Positions 1-8,317 of a stretch of 51,503 nt of DNA are shown here, one piece after another. Source of the DNA: Glaciibacter superstes DSM 21135 (lineage in GTDB: Bacteria > Actinomycetota > Actinomycetes > Actinomycetales > Microbacteriaceae); assembly GCF_000421145.1 (NCBI RefSeq), contig NZ_ATWH01000020.1, positions 1 through 51,503 of the forward strand, written 5' to 3'. The position numbers were made by a program, and so were the translations under genes. Within the stretch, counting starts at the first letter, position 1, and every line of letters begins with the position of its first letter. The notes under the pieces were generated by a model that saw nothing but the letters and a program-made list of their open reading frames with translations, made no database searches and was not told where the DNA came from.

Positions 1-211
1 CAGATTCCGGATCGGAAGCGGCATGAACGATTGATGGAGGCGGCTGACGCCGCCGCTGTCTTCCCGCCCGGCCCTTTCGGATCGCCGGGCGGGGCCGTGC
101 AGGTTACGGGGCCACCTCTCCCGCCTCAAGGGTCGCTACGCGATCGCTGCGCGACGGCCTCCGGCCGCCCTTGACCCGCGAGCCTCCGCGGCCCCTGACC
201 GGCGGCAGCAC

Positions 212-231
212 CGGCAGGCCACAGCCTGCCG
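212..231. terminator. Hairpin, possible terminator
   Basis: Perfect 8-bp inverted repeat CGGCAGGC / GCCTGCCG with a 4-base loop. It has no T-run, so it may be a terminator of an upstream gene or simply a hairpin. Confidence 0.3.
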
Positions 232-312
232 CACCCGATGCACGACCCCGTCCGGCGATCCGAAAACACAAAACCCACTTAGCAAAGTCTCCACGGTTTC
301 AGGGGATTGACA

Positions 313-342
313 CTCCTCCTCCTCCTCCTCCTCCTCCTCCTC
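313..342. repeat. (CTC)10 trinucleotide microsatellite
   Basis: Ten uninterrupted CTC units, followed by degenerate copies to about 360. Perfect trinucleotide runs of this length are uncommon in bacterial chromosomes and can change length by slippage. It lies about 235 bp upstream of the AbiEi-like gene and outside any gene I accept. Confidence 0.9.
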
Positions 343-381
343 GCCCTCCTCGCCCTCTCCCCGCGCCCTCTCCCCGCGCAA

Positions 382-469
382 TGTCCCCGGATTCGGATTT
401 CTCGACGACACCCCGGCTCCCCACGCGGGTGCAGGCGGCGTGTCGCCGAAGTATCCGAATCCCGGGACA
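382..469. repeat. REP/MITE-like inverted-repeat element, copy 1
   Basis: Begins with TGTCCCCGGATTCGGAT and ends with its near-perfect inverse ATCCGAATCCCGGGACA (one mismatch). Complementarity continues inward (CGACGACAC against GTGTCGCCG), so the element could fold into one long imperfect hairpin. It encodes nothing. Copies at 1551-1637 and 3109-3123 share the ends. No clear target-site duplication is visible. Confidence 0.8.
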
Positions 470-577
470 GGCATCCGGCGCACCCGCGGCTCCTCCACAG
501 GGTCAAGCCCTCGCGCTTCATCCACAGATTTGCCAGAGAGCGGCCAGGGAGACGAGCCCAACCGTCACACTCGGCTC

Positions 578-1501
578 ATGTCCGATGTCGCCGAACTCTT
601 ACATCGCTTCGGAGGTGTCGCCAGCACGGCTGAACTCCGAGGGGAAGGCTGCGGCAAACGGATGCTGGCTGTCGCGGTCGCATCCGGACGCATCGTTCGC
701 CAGCGCATCGGCCACTACTGCCTCCCGAACACACCCGAGGAAATCGTTCAAGCGCTCCGGGTCGGTGGGCGCATCTGTTGTGTCTCGGCGGCCAGAATCT
801 ATGGGCTGCGAGTGCTCCAGCAGAATCCGCCACTTCATGTGTCTGTGGATGCGAACGATTCCAGGTTTCGCTCCCGCGGAGATCGTCGTGTGCGGTTCAG
901 GCCGGCGCAGTCTGCCGAACAAGCTGGCATAGTTCTCCATTGGGCGGACTACCGACTGTCGCAAGACTCACGTCGAACGGTCCAGTTCGAAGACTGCCTT
1001 GTGCAGATCATCGGATGCCGCCCGGCGCTGGATGCGATCTGCACCCTGGACTCGGCTTTGGAGCCTCCGCGTCACGGGCCCAACCGCGGCATCCCACTGC
1101 TCGACGCGGCCGGACTTGCGAGAGTGCGCTCGCGTGTGAGCCGAATCAAGCGAACCAGCGTCGTCGACCGCGCAACTGGGCTCTCCCAAGCGGTCGGCGA
1201 AACGGTGGCGCGGTGCAATTTCGAAGACGCTGGAATCCCGGTTGTGCCGCAGGCGCCGCTGCCGGGGAATTTCGCCGGGGACCTACTCATTGGTGAATGG
1301 CTGCTCTTCGAGTGCAACGGAGAAGGACCGCATACAGGCGGCACCGCCTTCGATCGCGATCACTCGCGTTACGCCTGGCTTCTCTCGCACGGATTCCATA
1401 TCGTGCGCTTCAGCCATAATCAGATTCTGTATGAATGGCCGATGGTATTGTCCACGGTTCGGCTGCTCATGCGACGTGGCCTGCACCTGCATCCGTTCTG
1501 A
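578..1501 (+). CDS. AbiEi/DUF559-like protein
   Basis: Protein of about 307 residues of a type common in Actinobacteria: an N-terminal winged-helix-like part (roughly residues 1-60, with GVASTAELRGEG) resembling the AbiEi antitoxin N-domain, and a C-terminal part resembling the DUF559/Vsr endonuclease-like fold (LLIGEWLLFECNGEGPH near residue 245, then FDRDHSRYAWLLSHGF). The usual E-x-D of active members reads ECN here, so nuclease activity is doubtful. I chose the ATG at 578 because the conserved part starts there; the frame is open further upstream through repeat DNA. No partner AbiEii toxin lies next to it. It is bracketed by two copies of an inverted-repeat element, which suggests mobility or a recombination-prone locus. 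Confidence 0.65.
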   Translation: MSDVAELLHRFGGVASTAELRGEGCGKRMLAVAVASGRIVRQRIGHYCLPNTPEEIVQALRVGGRICCVSAARIYGLRVLQQNPPLHVSVDANDSRFRSRGDRRVRFRPAQSAEQAGIVLHWADYRLSQDSRRTVQFEDCLVQIIGCRPALDAICTLDSALEPPRHGPNRGIPLLDAAGLARVRSRVSRIKRTSVVDRATGLSQAVGETVARCNFEDAGIPVVPQAPLPGNFAGDLLIGEWLLFECNGEGPHTGGTAFDRDHSRYAWLLSHGFHIVRFSHNQILYEWPMVLSTVRLLMRRGLHLHPF

Positions 1502-1550
1502 CCCGCCGACCTGGCCTGCCCGCCTTCCTCCGGCGGCCAGCGCCGTTCCC

Positions 1551-1637
1551 TGTCCCCGGATTCGGAGATCCACACGACATGCCGGGCGAATGTGCCACGA
1601 CACGCGGGACGTTGCGATCTATCCGAATCCGGGGACA
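1551..1637. repeat. REP/MITE-like inverted-repeat element, copy 2
   Basis: 87 bp with terminal inverted repeats TGTCCCCGGATTCGGA ... TCCGAATCCGGGGACA, perfect over 16 bases and extended by GATC on each side. It sits directly downstream of the AbiEi-like gene, in the gap before the fucosidase operator. The ends match copy 1; the middle does not, apart from short ACGAC/GACAC motifs. Confidence 0.85.
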
Positions 1638-1700
1638 GCGCAACTGGGTGCTGGTGCTGACAGGGCGCGTGACGCGCGATAGGGTGAGGAGCATCAATGT

Positions 1701-1714
1701 GGCAAGCGCTTTCC
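1701..1714. promoter_or_regulatory. LacI-type operator before fucosidase
   Basis: GGCAAGCGCTTTCC, a near-palindrome around a central CG, matching three other sites in the window (7137, 10490, 11867) with consensus GGNAARCGYTTTCC. It lies about 50 bp before the fucosidase start. The LacI protein encoded at 10617-11669 is the natural candidate ligand. Confidence 0.75.
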
Positions 1715-1760
1715 CTGCTAAATTGCGGACTGCAGGCACAAAAACAACGGAGTGAAACGG

Positions 1761-3083
1761 ATGACCGAGTCCAGCAACGAGATCGCCACACCAACAACCC
1801 CTGCAGCCTGGTTCTCCGCCGATCGATTCGGACTGTTTGTGCACTTCGGCTTGTACAGCATGGCAGCCAGGCACGAGTGGGTGATGTCGAACGAAAAGAC
1901 CAGCACCGACGACTACCAGCGCTACGCCGACCACTTCGACCCAGACCGGTTCGACGCCACCGCCATTGCGCGTGAGGCGAAGAAGGCCGGCGCGAAATAC
2001 GTCGTACTGACCGCGAAGCACCACGAGGGCTTTGCGCTGTGGAACACCGCCGTCAGCGAATATAGCTCCGTGCAGACTTGCGGCCGCGACCTGGTCGCAG
2101 AGTTCGTCGACGCCGTTCGCGCCGAAGGACTCCGCGTCGGCCTCTATTTCTCGCTGCTCGACTGGCACCACCCCGACTACCTGATCGACGCCCACCACCC
2201 CCGCCGCGACCACCCGGATGCCCGTGCCGAGAACGCTGCGAAGCATCCGGAGCGCTACCGTGAGTTCCTGCACGCCCAGGTCACCGAGCTCCTCACCGAC
2301 TACGGCCAGATCGACTACCTGTTCTATGACTTCACCGATTCCCGCGAGGCAGACGGATGGCCGGGCAAGACCCCGGAGGACTGGGACTCCGAGAGACTCC
2401 TGGCCACCACCCGCCGCCTCCAGCCCGGGATCGTCGTCAACGACCGGCTCGGTATTCCGGGCGACCTGGTCACTCCGGAGCAATACCAGCCGAGCTCGCC
2501 CCCGCTCACCGACGGCATCCCCGTCGCCTGGGAAGCCTGCCAGACCTTGAACGGTAGCTGGGGCTACGACCGTGACAACCTCGCGTTCAAAGAGCCGGAC
2601 CTGCTGCTCCGGATGCTGATCGACACCGTCTCGAAGAACGGCAACTTTCTGCTGAACATCGGGCCAGACGGCCGGGGCGGCATGGCCGAACGCGATCGCT
2701 CACGTCTCGCTGCCATCGGCGAGTGGATGCGACGCAACGGCCGAGCCGTGTACGGCGCCGGAGCCAGCGAGTTCACCGCTCCGTCTGGCACCGTACTCAC
2801 CAGCCGAGCCGACCGGCTCTACCTGCACCTGCTGCACTGGCCGTTCGGGCACGTGCACCTGCCCGGTCTCGCCGGGCGCGTTCGCTACGCCCAGTTGCTC
2901 CACGACGGTTCGGAGATCGCCTTCGAGGAATCTGATCCACAAAGGAAGGCCTTCAACACTGAGCCGGGTGGCCAGCCGGCAGGAACCCTCACGCTGACAA
3001 TACCGCCGGTGCGACCGGATGCCGCAGTGCCGGTCATCGAGCTCTTCCTCTGCAACCCGCCGCAGGCATCCGTCACCGCCTGA
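1761..3083 (+). CDS. Alpha-L-fucosidase, GH29 family
   Basis: 440-residue protein with the GH29 signatures GLFVHFGLYS (residues 24-33) and TAKHHEGF (84-91). The acid in LFYDFTDS (Asp190) fits the catalytic nucleophile position. The fold is a (beta/alpha)8 barrel followed by a small beta domain. No signal peptide is present, so it acts on imported oligosaccharides or glycosides in the cytoplasm. The ATG at 1761 is chosen over GTG 1752 because GGAG (1749-1752) gives an 8-base spacing. A LacI-type operator lies just upstream, which ties it to the importer and catabolic operons to the right. GH29 enzymes release L-fucose; the true substrate here is inferred only. Confidence 0.9.
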   Translation: MTESSNEIATPTTPAAWFSADRFGLFVHFGLYSMAARHEWVMSNEKTSTDDYQRYADHFDPDRFDATAIAREAKKAGAKYVVLTAKHHEGFALWNTAVSEYSSVQTCGRDLVAEFVDAVRAEGLRVGLYFSLLDWHHPDYLIDAHHPRRDHPDARAENAAKHPERYREFLHAQVTELLTDYGQIDYLFYDFTDSREADGWPGKTPEDWDSERLLATTRRLQPGIVVNDRLGIPGDLVTPEQYQPSSPPLTDGIPVAWEACQTLNGSWGYDRDNLAFKEPDLLLRMLIDTVSKNGNFLLNIGPDGRGGMAERDRSRLAAIGEWMRRNGRAVYGAGASEFTAPSGTVLTSRADRLYLHLLHWPFGHVHLPGLAGRVRYAQLLHDGSEIAFEESDPQRKAFNTEPGGQPAGTLTLTIPPVRPDAAVPVIELFLCNPPQASVTA

Positions 3084-3108
3084 AATTCGCTTGAAGTGTG
3101 GCAGTCAA

Positions 3109-3123
3109 CCGAATCCGGGGACA
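3109..3123. repeat. Solo end of the inverted-repeat element
   Basis: CCGAATCCGGGGACA matches the right end of copies 1 and 2. No left end is found nearby, so this is a partial or decayed copy, in the gap between the convergent fucosidase and YesL-like genes. Confidence 0.7.
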
Positions 3124-3144
3124 GCGTCGGGTAGCGAAGCCCGG

Positions 3145-3819
3145 CTACTCTTCGTCGTCGGTGCGGCGGCGCTCTGGGATGGCCAGGAGCGCCAGGATCA
3201 GGCAGCCGATTCCCGGCACGATCAGCGGCAGAAGCTGCCAGCTGAACACGGCCACAACAAGTACAGCTGCGAGCAGATATCCCAGCCCGGCCACATCCTG
3301 TCGCCACACGTCCACGCACGAGCGAATCGCCGGGAGCCAGCCGGTCTCCGGCGCCCACAGCCGTGCGGCCGTCAGCAACGCGACGGCGACGAGTACCAGA
3401 CCGACCCAGCCGACAACGCCCACCAGCGCGGCACCCGGAATGATGCCGTCCGTGGCCAGCGCAAGGTCAACGAGCAGCGCGGCGATGATCGCCACCATGA
3501 TGAAGCCGATCACAAGGCTGCCGAGAATGCCGCGTTTCAGGTCTCGTCCGACCAGGCCGATTCCTGATTCCTCCCCGCGCAGGTGACGACGCAGGTGACG
3601 GGTGCCGACGGCCGCGGCCAGCGGAATCGTCACGAGCGGCACCGAGAGCACGCTCACCAACACCCCCGTGTACAGAACTTCACCGAAGAGCGCGAACTTC
3701 GCACTCGCGCCCGGCCACCGCCCTGGCCGATGCTCAGCACCGGCCGGACCGGCGCCGGAGAGCTCAATCCTGCGCGCTGTCCGCGCCGCCGCACGCTGGG
3801 ACTGCCGAGGTGAGGCCAT
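3145..3819 (-). CDS. YesL-like (DUF624) membrane protein
   Basis: 224-residue membrane protein with several hydrophobic spans; the first (LYTGVLVSVLSVPLVTIPLA, about residues 49-68) carries the LP-x-x-T-x-P pattern typical of the DUF624/YesL family. These proteins are found with carbohydrate ABC transporters and their role is not settled. The ATG at 3819 lies 2 bases after the stop of the upstream permease, so translation is probably coupled. Last gene of the importer operon. Confidence 0.7.
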   Translation of the reverse strand: MASPRQSQRAAARTARRIELSGAGPAGAEHRPGRWPGASAKFALFGEVLYTGVLVSVLSVPLVTIPLAAAVGTRHLRRHLRGEESGIGLVGRDLKRGILGSLVIGFIMVAIIAALLVDLALATDGIIPGAALVGVVGWVGLVLVAVALLTAARLWAPETGWLPAIRSCVDVWRQDVAGLGYLLAAVLVVAVFSWQLLPLIVPGIGCLILALLAIPERRRTDDEE

Positions 3820-3821
3820 GA

Positions 3822-4745
3822 TCAGCCCTTCACCCCCTGCGTCGCCACCCCGGCGACCAGGAACCTCTGGAACACGATGAAGAAGATCAGAATCGGCAGC
3901 AGCGCCAGCATCGACACCGCAACCGTCGCACCGAAGTCGGATGTACTCGTCGCGTCGTTGTAGAGGCGCAACGCGATCGGCAGCGGATACTTTTCCGGCG
4001 TCGTCACATACAGCAGTGGCCCGAGGAAGTCGTTCCATGTCCAGATAAAGCTGAAGATCGCCGAGGTGATCAGCGCCGGCCGAATCAACGGCAGGATGAT
4101 CGACACGAAGATGCGCGTGTGGCCGGCCCCGTCGATGCGCGCGGCCTCGTCCATCTCTTTGGGCAGGTTGCGGATGAACTGCACCATCAGGAACACGAAG
4201 AACGCCTCGACCGCGAGAAATTTGCCGATCAGGAGTGGTATGTACGTGTCCACCCACCCGATCTTCTGGAACATGATGTACTGCGGGATGATCAGCACGT
4301 GGAACGGCAGCAGCAGCGTGCCGATCATGGCCGTGAAGTAGAGGCCGACACCCTTGAAACGGATGCGGGCGAACGCATACGCCGCCATGGACGACGACAC
4401 GAGGGTGCCGATCACGGCCAGCCCCGCAATGAGCAGCGAGTTGGCGAAGAACCTCCACAGCGGAGTGCCGCCGATGCCCTCAACGACCTTGATGAAGTTG
4501 TCGATCGTCGGGCTCTCCGGCAGGAGCCCCGGGTTCGAACCGAACTCACTCGAGGGCTTGAAAGTGGCGAAGACCAGCCAGATCAGCGGGTAGAGCACCA
4601 GCAGGGTCAGGGCGCCGAGCGCGATGAACCAGATGATGCTGTTCAGCTTCTTGCGGGAGACCCGACGCGGGCGTTGCGGCGTATCTGGGGCGACGGATGC
4701 CGCGAAGACCGTTTCATCGAGCGGGGTTTCGTTGAGGATGCTCAT
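3822..4745 (-). CDS. Sugar ABC transporter permease, MalG type
   Basis: 307 residues with six predicted transmembrane spans and the CUT1 permease loop EAARIDGAGHTRIF (EAA motif) that contacts the ATPase. With the neighbouring MalF-type permease and the lipoprotein it forms a carbohydrate importer. No ATPase gene is present in the window, so the system probably borrows a shared MsmK-type ATPase encoded elsewhere. Its start overlaps the stop of the upstream permease by one base (TGATG arrangement). Confidence 0.92.
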   Translation of the reverse strand: MSILNETPLDETVFAASVAPDTPQRPRRVSRKKLNSIIWFIALGALTLLVLYPLIWLVFATFKPSSEFGSNPGLLPESPTIDNFIKVVEGIGGTPLWRFFANSLLIAGLAVIGTLVSSSMAAYAFARIRFKGVGLYFTAMIGTLLLPFHVLIIPQYIMFQKIGWVDTYIPLLIGKFLAVEAFFVFLMVQFIRNLPKEMDEAARIDGAGHTRIFVSIILPLIRPALITSAIFSFIWTWNDFLGPLLYVTTPEKYPLPIALRLYNDATSTSDFGATVAVSMLALLPILIFFIVFQRFLVAGVATQGVKG

Positions 4746-5740
4746 CAGGAATCTCCTCCGTAGTGGACCCAGCGTTTGGAGGTGCGGAACAGCACGAGGG
4801 CGGCGATCGCGACCACGATGACCAATACCCAGGCCATTGCGGATGCGTAGCCCATCTGGAGATCGGCGAAAGCACGCTTGTAGAGATACACCGTATAGAA
4901 GTTGGTCATGCCACCCGGGCCGCCACTGCCGTTCGAGATGATGAAGGCCGAACTGAATATCTGGAAGGCGTTGATCGTCTCGAGCAGCAGGTTGAAGAAG
5001 ATGACAGGCGAGAGCATCGGCAGGGTGACATTGCGGAAGCGGCGGAATGGACCGGCACCATCCATTTCTGCGGCTTCGTAGAGTTCCTGCGGAACCTGCT
5101 TGAGGCCGGCGAGGAAGATCACCATCGGCGCACCGAACTGCCAGACGGCGAGGATGATCATCATCGGAACAACGAGGTCGACGTTGCCGACCCAGCCGCC
5201 GATCTGGATGCCGAGGAAGCTGAGGCCGCCGTCAACCGGCCCGTTGGCGGCGAACATCGCCCGCCAGACGATGGCGACGCTGACGCTCGCGCCGATCAGC
5301 GATGGCGCATAGAAGGAGGAACGGAAGAATCCGGATCCGGCGTCGCGGTAGTTCAGCAGCATGGCAATGCCGAGTGCGGCCGCGAGCTTGATCGGCGTAC
5401 CGACCAGAACGTAGATCAGGGTGATGCCCACCGACTTCATGTAAATCGGGTCATCGGTGAACATGCGGGTGAAGTTATCGAACCCGATCCACTCCGGATC
5501 GGTGAAGAGGTTGTAGCTCGTGAACGCCAGGTACAGCGAGATCAGCATCGGACCGACCGTCAGGCCGAAGAACCCGACGAGCCAGGGAAGCAGGAAACCG
5601 TAGCCGGCCAAATTCTCGCGCCGCGTCGAGCGTTGCTTCTGCGAGGGCGCCGCCCGGCCACCCGCCCGGCGCACAGGCGCAGGGCGGGCAGACGGCACCG
5701 TTACCGGAGCCGGCTTGGAGGACACGGGAGTGTTGGTCAC
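4745..5740 (-). CDS. Sugar ABC transporter permease, MalF type
   Basis: 331 residues: a basic, Pro/Ala-rich cytoplasmic N-terminus of about 45 residues, then six transmembrane spans and the EAA loop EAAEMDGAGPFRRF. Belongs to the CUT1 carbohydrate family (binding-protein-dependent inner-membrane component, MalF/UgpA type). Second gene of the importer operon, 43 bp after the binding-protein gene; no terminator is visible between them. Confidence 0.92.
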   Translation of the reverse strand: MTNTPVSSKPAPVTVPSARPAPVRRAGGRAAPSQKQRSTRRENLAGYGFLLPWLVGFFGLTVGPMLISLYLAFTSYNLFTDPEWIGFDNFTRMFTDDPIYMKSVGITLIYVLVGTPIKLAAALGIAMLLNYRDAGSGFFRSSFYAPSLIGASVSVAIVWRAMFAANGPVDGGLSFLGIQIGGWVGNVDLVVPMMIILAVWQFGAPMVIFLAGLKQVPQELYEAAEMDGAGPFRRFRNVTLPMLSPVIFFNLLLETINAFQIFSSAFIISNGSGGPGGMTNFYTVYLYKRAFADLQMGYASAMAWVLVIVVAIAALVLFRTSKRWVHYGGDS

Positions 5741-5783
5741 GAGTGAGTCTCCGAGCGGGTGTTGGTGGTGGTGGTGAAGCGGG

Positions 5784-7088
5784 TCAGCTGTTCAGGATCA
5801 CGTCGAGTTCTGAGAAGAACTGTTCGACCGCCTCATCAACTGTCAGTACACCGAGGCCGAGGTCGGTTCCGAGCAGGCGGAACTTCTCTTCGATGGTGCC
5901 ATATCCGACGATTGGAGCCGGCGGGGCGTCACCGAGACGGTCGGAGATGGATTCCTCATAGTCGCGTATCTGCTCATCGAGGCCACCCAGTTCGACACCG
6001 TCAAGCTGAGTCGTCGACGCCGGTAGGCCTCGGTTGGTACCGAATGCGGCGCCGACCTCTGGAGAGTTGACCAGGAAGTTCAGCAGTTCAGCGGACTCCT
6101 TCGGGTGCTCGGTGTTGGCCGAGATGGTGTGCAGCATGGAGGGCTTCAGGTAGAGGTCCTTCGCACCCTCCTTGGTGACGGGCGGTGCGACGAGACCGAG
6201 TTCGGTGTATGCCTCACCCAGGTTGCCCAGGTAGCCGGCGCCGAAGTTGTCCCAGGTCAGCTCACTCGTAGTCAGTGCCGCGTCAAACCCGGAGACCGGA
6301 TAGACCTCTTCGAGACGCTGCTGCGGGATCGCAACACCCTGACGAATGTCGTCGCCCTGCGCCCAGAATTCCTTCAGCTGTTCCTTGTCGAAGCCCGGTT
6401 CTCCGTCATCCGTGAAGAGGCTGTCGCCTTCGGCGCGAAGCTGGATCTCGAAGTTCTGGATGCGACCGGTGTAGTCGTTTCCACCCCACAGTTCGACTCC
6501 GGCACCCTGTGCCGCCGTGGTGACCTCTCCGATGTACTTCTTGTAGTCATCCCAGCTGCCACCGCCAGGGTATGCCTCGACGCCCACCTGCTCGAGCAGC
6601 TTGGGGTTCTGGAACATGCCCCAGGCATTCGTGGAGGTCGCAATACCGTAGGTCGTGTCGTTCACGACGCCGATGCCGAGGATCTGGTCGCTCAGCGCGT
6701 CGGTCTTGATCTCCTTGCCGAGGTACGGCTTCAAGTCGAGGAGCAGGTTGTTCTCCGAGTACTGGCGCAGGTAGGAGTAGTCGAATTGGAGCACGTCAGG
6801 CAGCCCACCGCTGGTGGCCTCGATCTGGCGCTTCTCCCAGAACTCGGGGAACCCGAGGAAGCTCACGTTGACGGTGATGTCAGGGAATTCCTCTTCAAAC
6901 GCGGCGATCGCTTCGTCGTACATCGCTGCACGCACATCGTTACCCCAGAACGCGAAATCGAGCGTGACCGCGCCCCCCTCTTCGCCGCTGGAGTCGCCGC
7001 CGGCGGAGCAGCCGCTGAGGGCCAGGGCCCCGGTCACTGCGATGGCCGCAACGGTCAGAGCCGTGCGTGTCTTGTGTCTGTTGAACAT
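5784..7088 (-). CDS. Sugar-binding lipoprotein of CUT1 ABC importer
   Basis: 434 residues. Lipoprotein signal with lipobox LSGC (Cys27), followed by a Gly/Ser linker and a family-1 extracellular solute-binding domain (FAFWGNDVRAAMYDEAIAAF near the mature N-terminus). Captures a sugar outside the membrane and delivers it to the two permeases. First gene of the operon; a palindromic LacI-type operator lies about 50 bp upstream. The sugar cannot be read from the sequence; context suggests a glycoside, perhaps fucosylated. Confidence 0.93.
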   Translation of the reverse strand: MFNRHKTRTALTVAAIAVTGALALSGCSAGGDSSGEEGGAVTLDFAFWGNDVRAAMYDEAIAAFEEEFPDITVNVSFLGFPEFWEKRQIEATSGGLPDVLQFDYSYLRQYSENNLLLDLKPYLGKEIKTDALSDQILGIGVVNDTTYGIATSTNAWGMFQNPKLLEQVGVEAYPGGGSWDDYKKYIGEVTTAAQGAGVELWGGNDYTGRIQNFEIQLRAEGDSLFTDDGEPGFDKEQLKEFWAQGDDIRQGVAIPQQRLEEVYPVSGFDAALTTSELTWDNFGAGYLGNLGEAYTELGLVAPPVTKEGAKDLYLKPSMLHTISANTEHPKESAELLNFLVNSPEVGAAFGTNRGLPASTTQLDGVELGGLDEQIRDYEESISDRLGDAPPAPIVGYGTIEEKFRLLGTDLGLGVLTVDEAVEQFFSELDVILNS

Positions 7089-7136
7089 CGTTGTCCTTCC
7101 GGGAACGTCATTGTCTGGTGATTGCCTCGAGCGCTT

Positions 7137-7152
7137 GGGAAAGCGTTTCCCC
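7137..7152. promoter_or_regulatory. LacI-type operator before the ABC importer
   Basis: GGGAAAGCGTTTCCCC, with arms GGGAAA/TTTCCC. It belongs to the GGNAARCGYTTTCC set and is the most symmetric of the four. It sits 49 bp before the binding-protein start, fitting repression of the importer operon. Confidence 0.8.
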
Positions 7153-7348
7153 TCACTATAGGCGCGGTCGCGCCGCAGGTCAACGCGAGCCCAAAAAGAC
7201 GGTTGAATCGATGCAATGGCGTAATAATCTCTACCGGAATCGCCGCATCACGCTTCCGCACTCGCGCCGAGAATCGCCCGCAGCGCCCAGAATCGCCGCT
7301 CCTCCGGCGCCTGTCGGCGCGAACGGCGATTTCCGATGTCGGTGAGTG

Positions 7349-8317
7349 TCACGCAGGCGGGGTCAGTGCGAGCTCTGGCGAGATGTCGCGGTCGGCGACC
7401 AGCACACCGTCTCGCACGTCGAGCCGGGCGATGTGGATCGCCGACCGACGCTGAGCGACACTCGACGCGTCGGCGATTTCGCTGCCGTCCCAGTACGGGT
7501 GGGTGAAGTAAAAGGCGATCGCGTGGTCGCCCTGCACGACAACGTCTGCGTGCCGGGCGACCTGGCGATCGTCGGCATGCGAACCGGGCTCGGCCAGCAC
7601 AAGACCCTGGCGCTGCCAACGGATGCCGTCGGCCGACCGGTACACCGCCTGCCCCCGCCACTCGTCGGTGATCAGCCAGCACCACTCGCCGAGCCGGAAG
7701 ACGTTGGGCCCCTCATGCGGCGCTCCCCCGATCGATTGACCCTCGACATCCCACCGGAACAGATCGTCGCTGACCGCCGACCAGGTTGTCGAATCGTCGG
7801 CTTCGTCCTTGTACCAGAGTCGGTGGCGCCCGTCGGCTGTGAGGGCAACAGCGGCGTCGATCACTCGGTCTGAGCTGAGCTCAAGCGCGCCCTGCCGCGA
7901 CCAGCCAACGAGATCCGGGCTGGTGAAATGCACGATCCGGCGCAGGTGACCTTCCCAGCGATCGGGCGTCCCCGCGATCCAGGTGAGGTACATGTGGAAC
8001 TGCTCGCCGTCATCGATGACCTCCGGCGCCCAGTGCGTGTTCACCTCCGCGCCCGCATCCACTCCCGCATCGAGGCCCTCGACAACTCCCCCGTACTCCC
8101 ACCTTGCACCGTCGTCGACGGAGTCAACGGATTCAACGGAGTCAACGGATACGGCGATACCGATCCGGCTCCCGTGCACCCATTCGACACCAGGCGCGTC
8201 GAGCGTGGCCCTGCGCTGCGTGTAGAACATCCACCACTGGCCGGCGAGCCGGTTCCAGATGACGGTGGGGTCGGTCGCACCATCGAACGCCGGGTCACGG
8301 TAGATCGGTGCGCTCAT
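7349..8317 (-). CDS. GH43-like beta-propeller hydrolase
   Basis: 322 residues with a five-bladed-propeller look: DPTVIWNRLAGQWWMFYTQR near the N-terminus, NTHWAPEVIDDGEQFHMYLT in the middle and repeated W/F-rich blades. This resembles GH43/GH32-superfamily proteins, but I cannot place it in one family. No signal peptide, so cytoplasmic. A loop near residues 50-65 holds an in-frame repeat (SVDSVESVDSVD) from a 9-bp tandem duplication. The start overlaps the stop of the DUF6807 gene by 4 bases, so they are co-translated. Probably cleaves the imported glycoside or acts after oxidation by the MocA-type enzyme. Confidence 0.65.
   Translation of the reverse strand: MSAPIYRDPAFDGATDPTVIWNRLAGQWWMFYTQRRATLDAPGVEWVHGSRIGIAVSVDSVESVDSVDDGARWEYGGVVEGLDAGVDAGAEVNTHWAPEVIDDGEQFHMYLTWIAGTPDRWEGHLRRIVHFTSPDLVGWSRQGALELSSDRVIDAAVALTADGRHRLWYKDEADDSTTWSAVSDDLFRWDVEGQSIGGAPHEGPNVFRLGEWCWLITDEWRGQAVYRSADGIRWQRQGLVLAEPGSHADDRQVARHADVVVQGDHAIAFYFTHPYWDGSEIADASSVAQRRSAIHIARLDVRDGVLVADRDISPELALTPPA

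Larger units (their letters stand above)
1..577. other. Non-coding leader with repeats
   Basis: No convincing gene is seen here. Frame 1 is open from base 1 to about base 177 but resembles nothing I recognise; it could be the tail of a gene that starts outside the window. The stretch holds a hairpin (212-231), a CTC trinucleotide run (313-342) and an inverted-repeat element (382-469), each listed separately. Several long overlapping frames here are biased by the triplet run and are probably not translated. Confidence 0.5.

Noticed and set aside
2340..2345. Possible sugar kinase or fucose isomerase in the catabolic cluster
   Set aside because: None found; all enzymes nearby belong to dehydrogenase, aldolase-like or isomerase-like families. 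This absence is why I favour an oxidative route.
1467..2483. Long leftward frame opposite the fucosidase
   Set aside because: It lies inside a clear GH29 gene and the non-coding strand of high-GC genes is often open. No start site or domain.
4119..5746. Long rightward frames opposite the permease genes
   Set aside because: They mirror MalG/MalF codons, are very charged and match no family.
6105..7121. Rightward frame opposite the binding-protein gene
   Set aside because: The lipoprotein with a clear signal and ribosome context is on the other strand.
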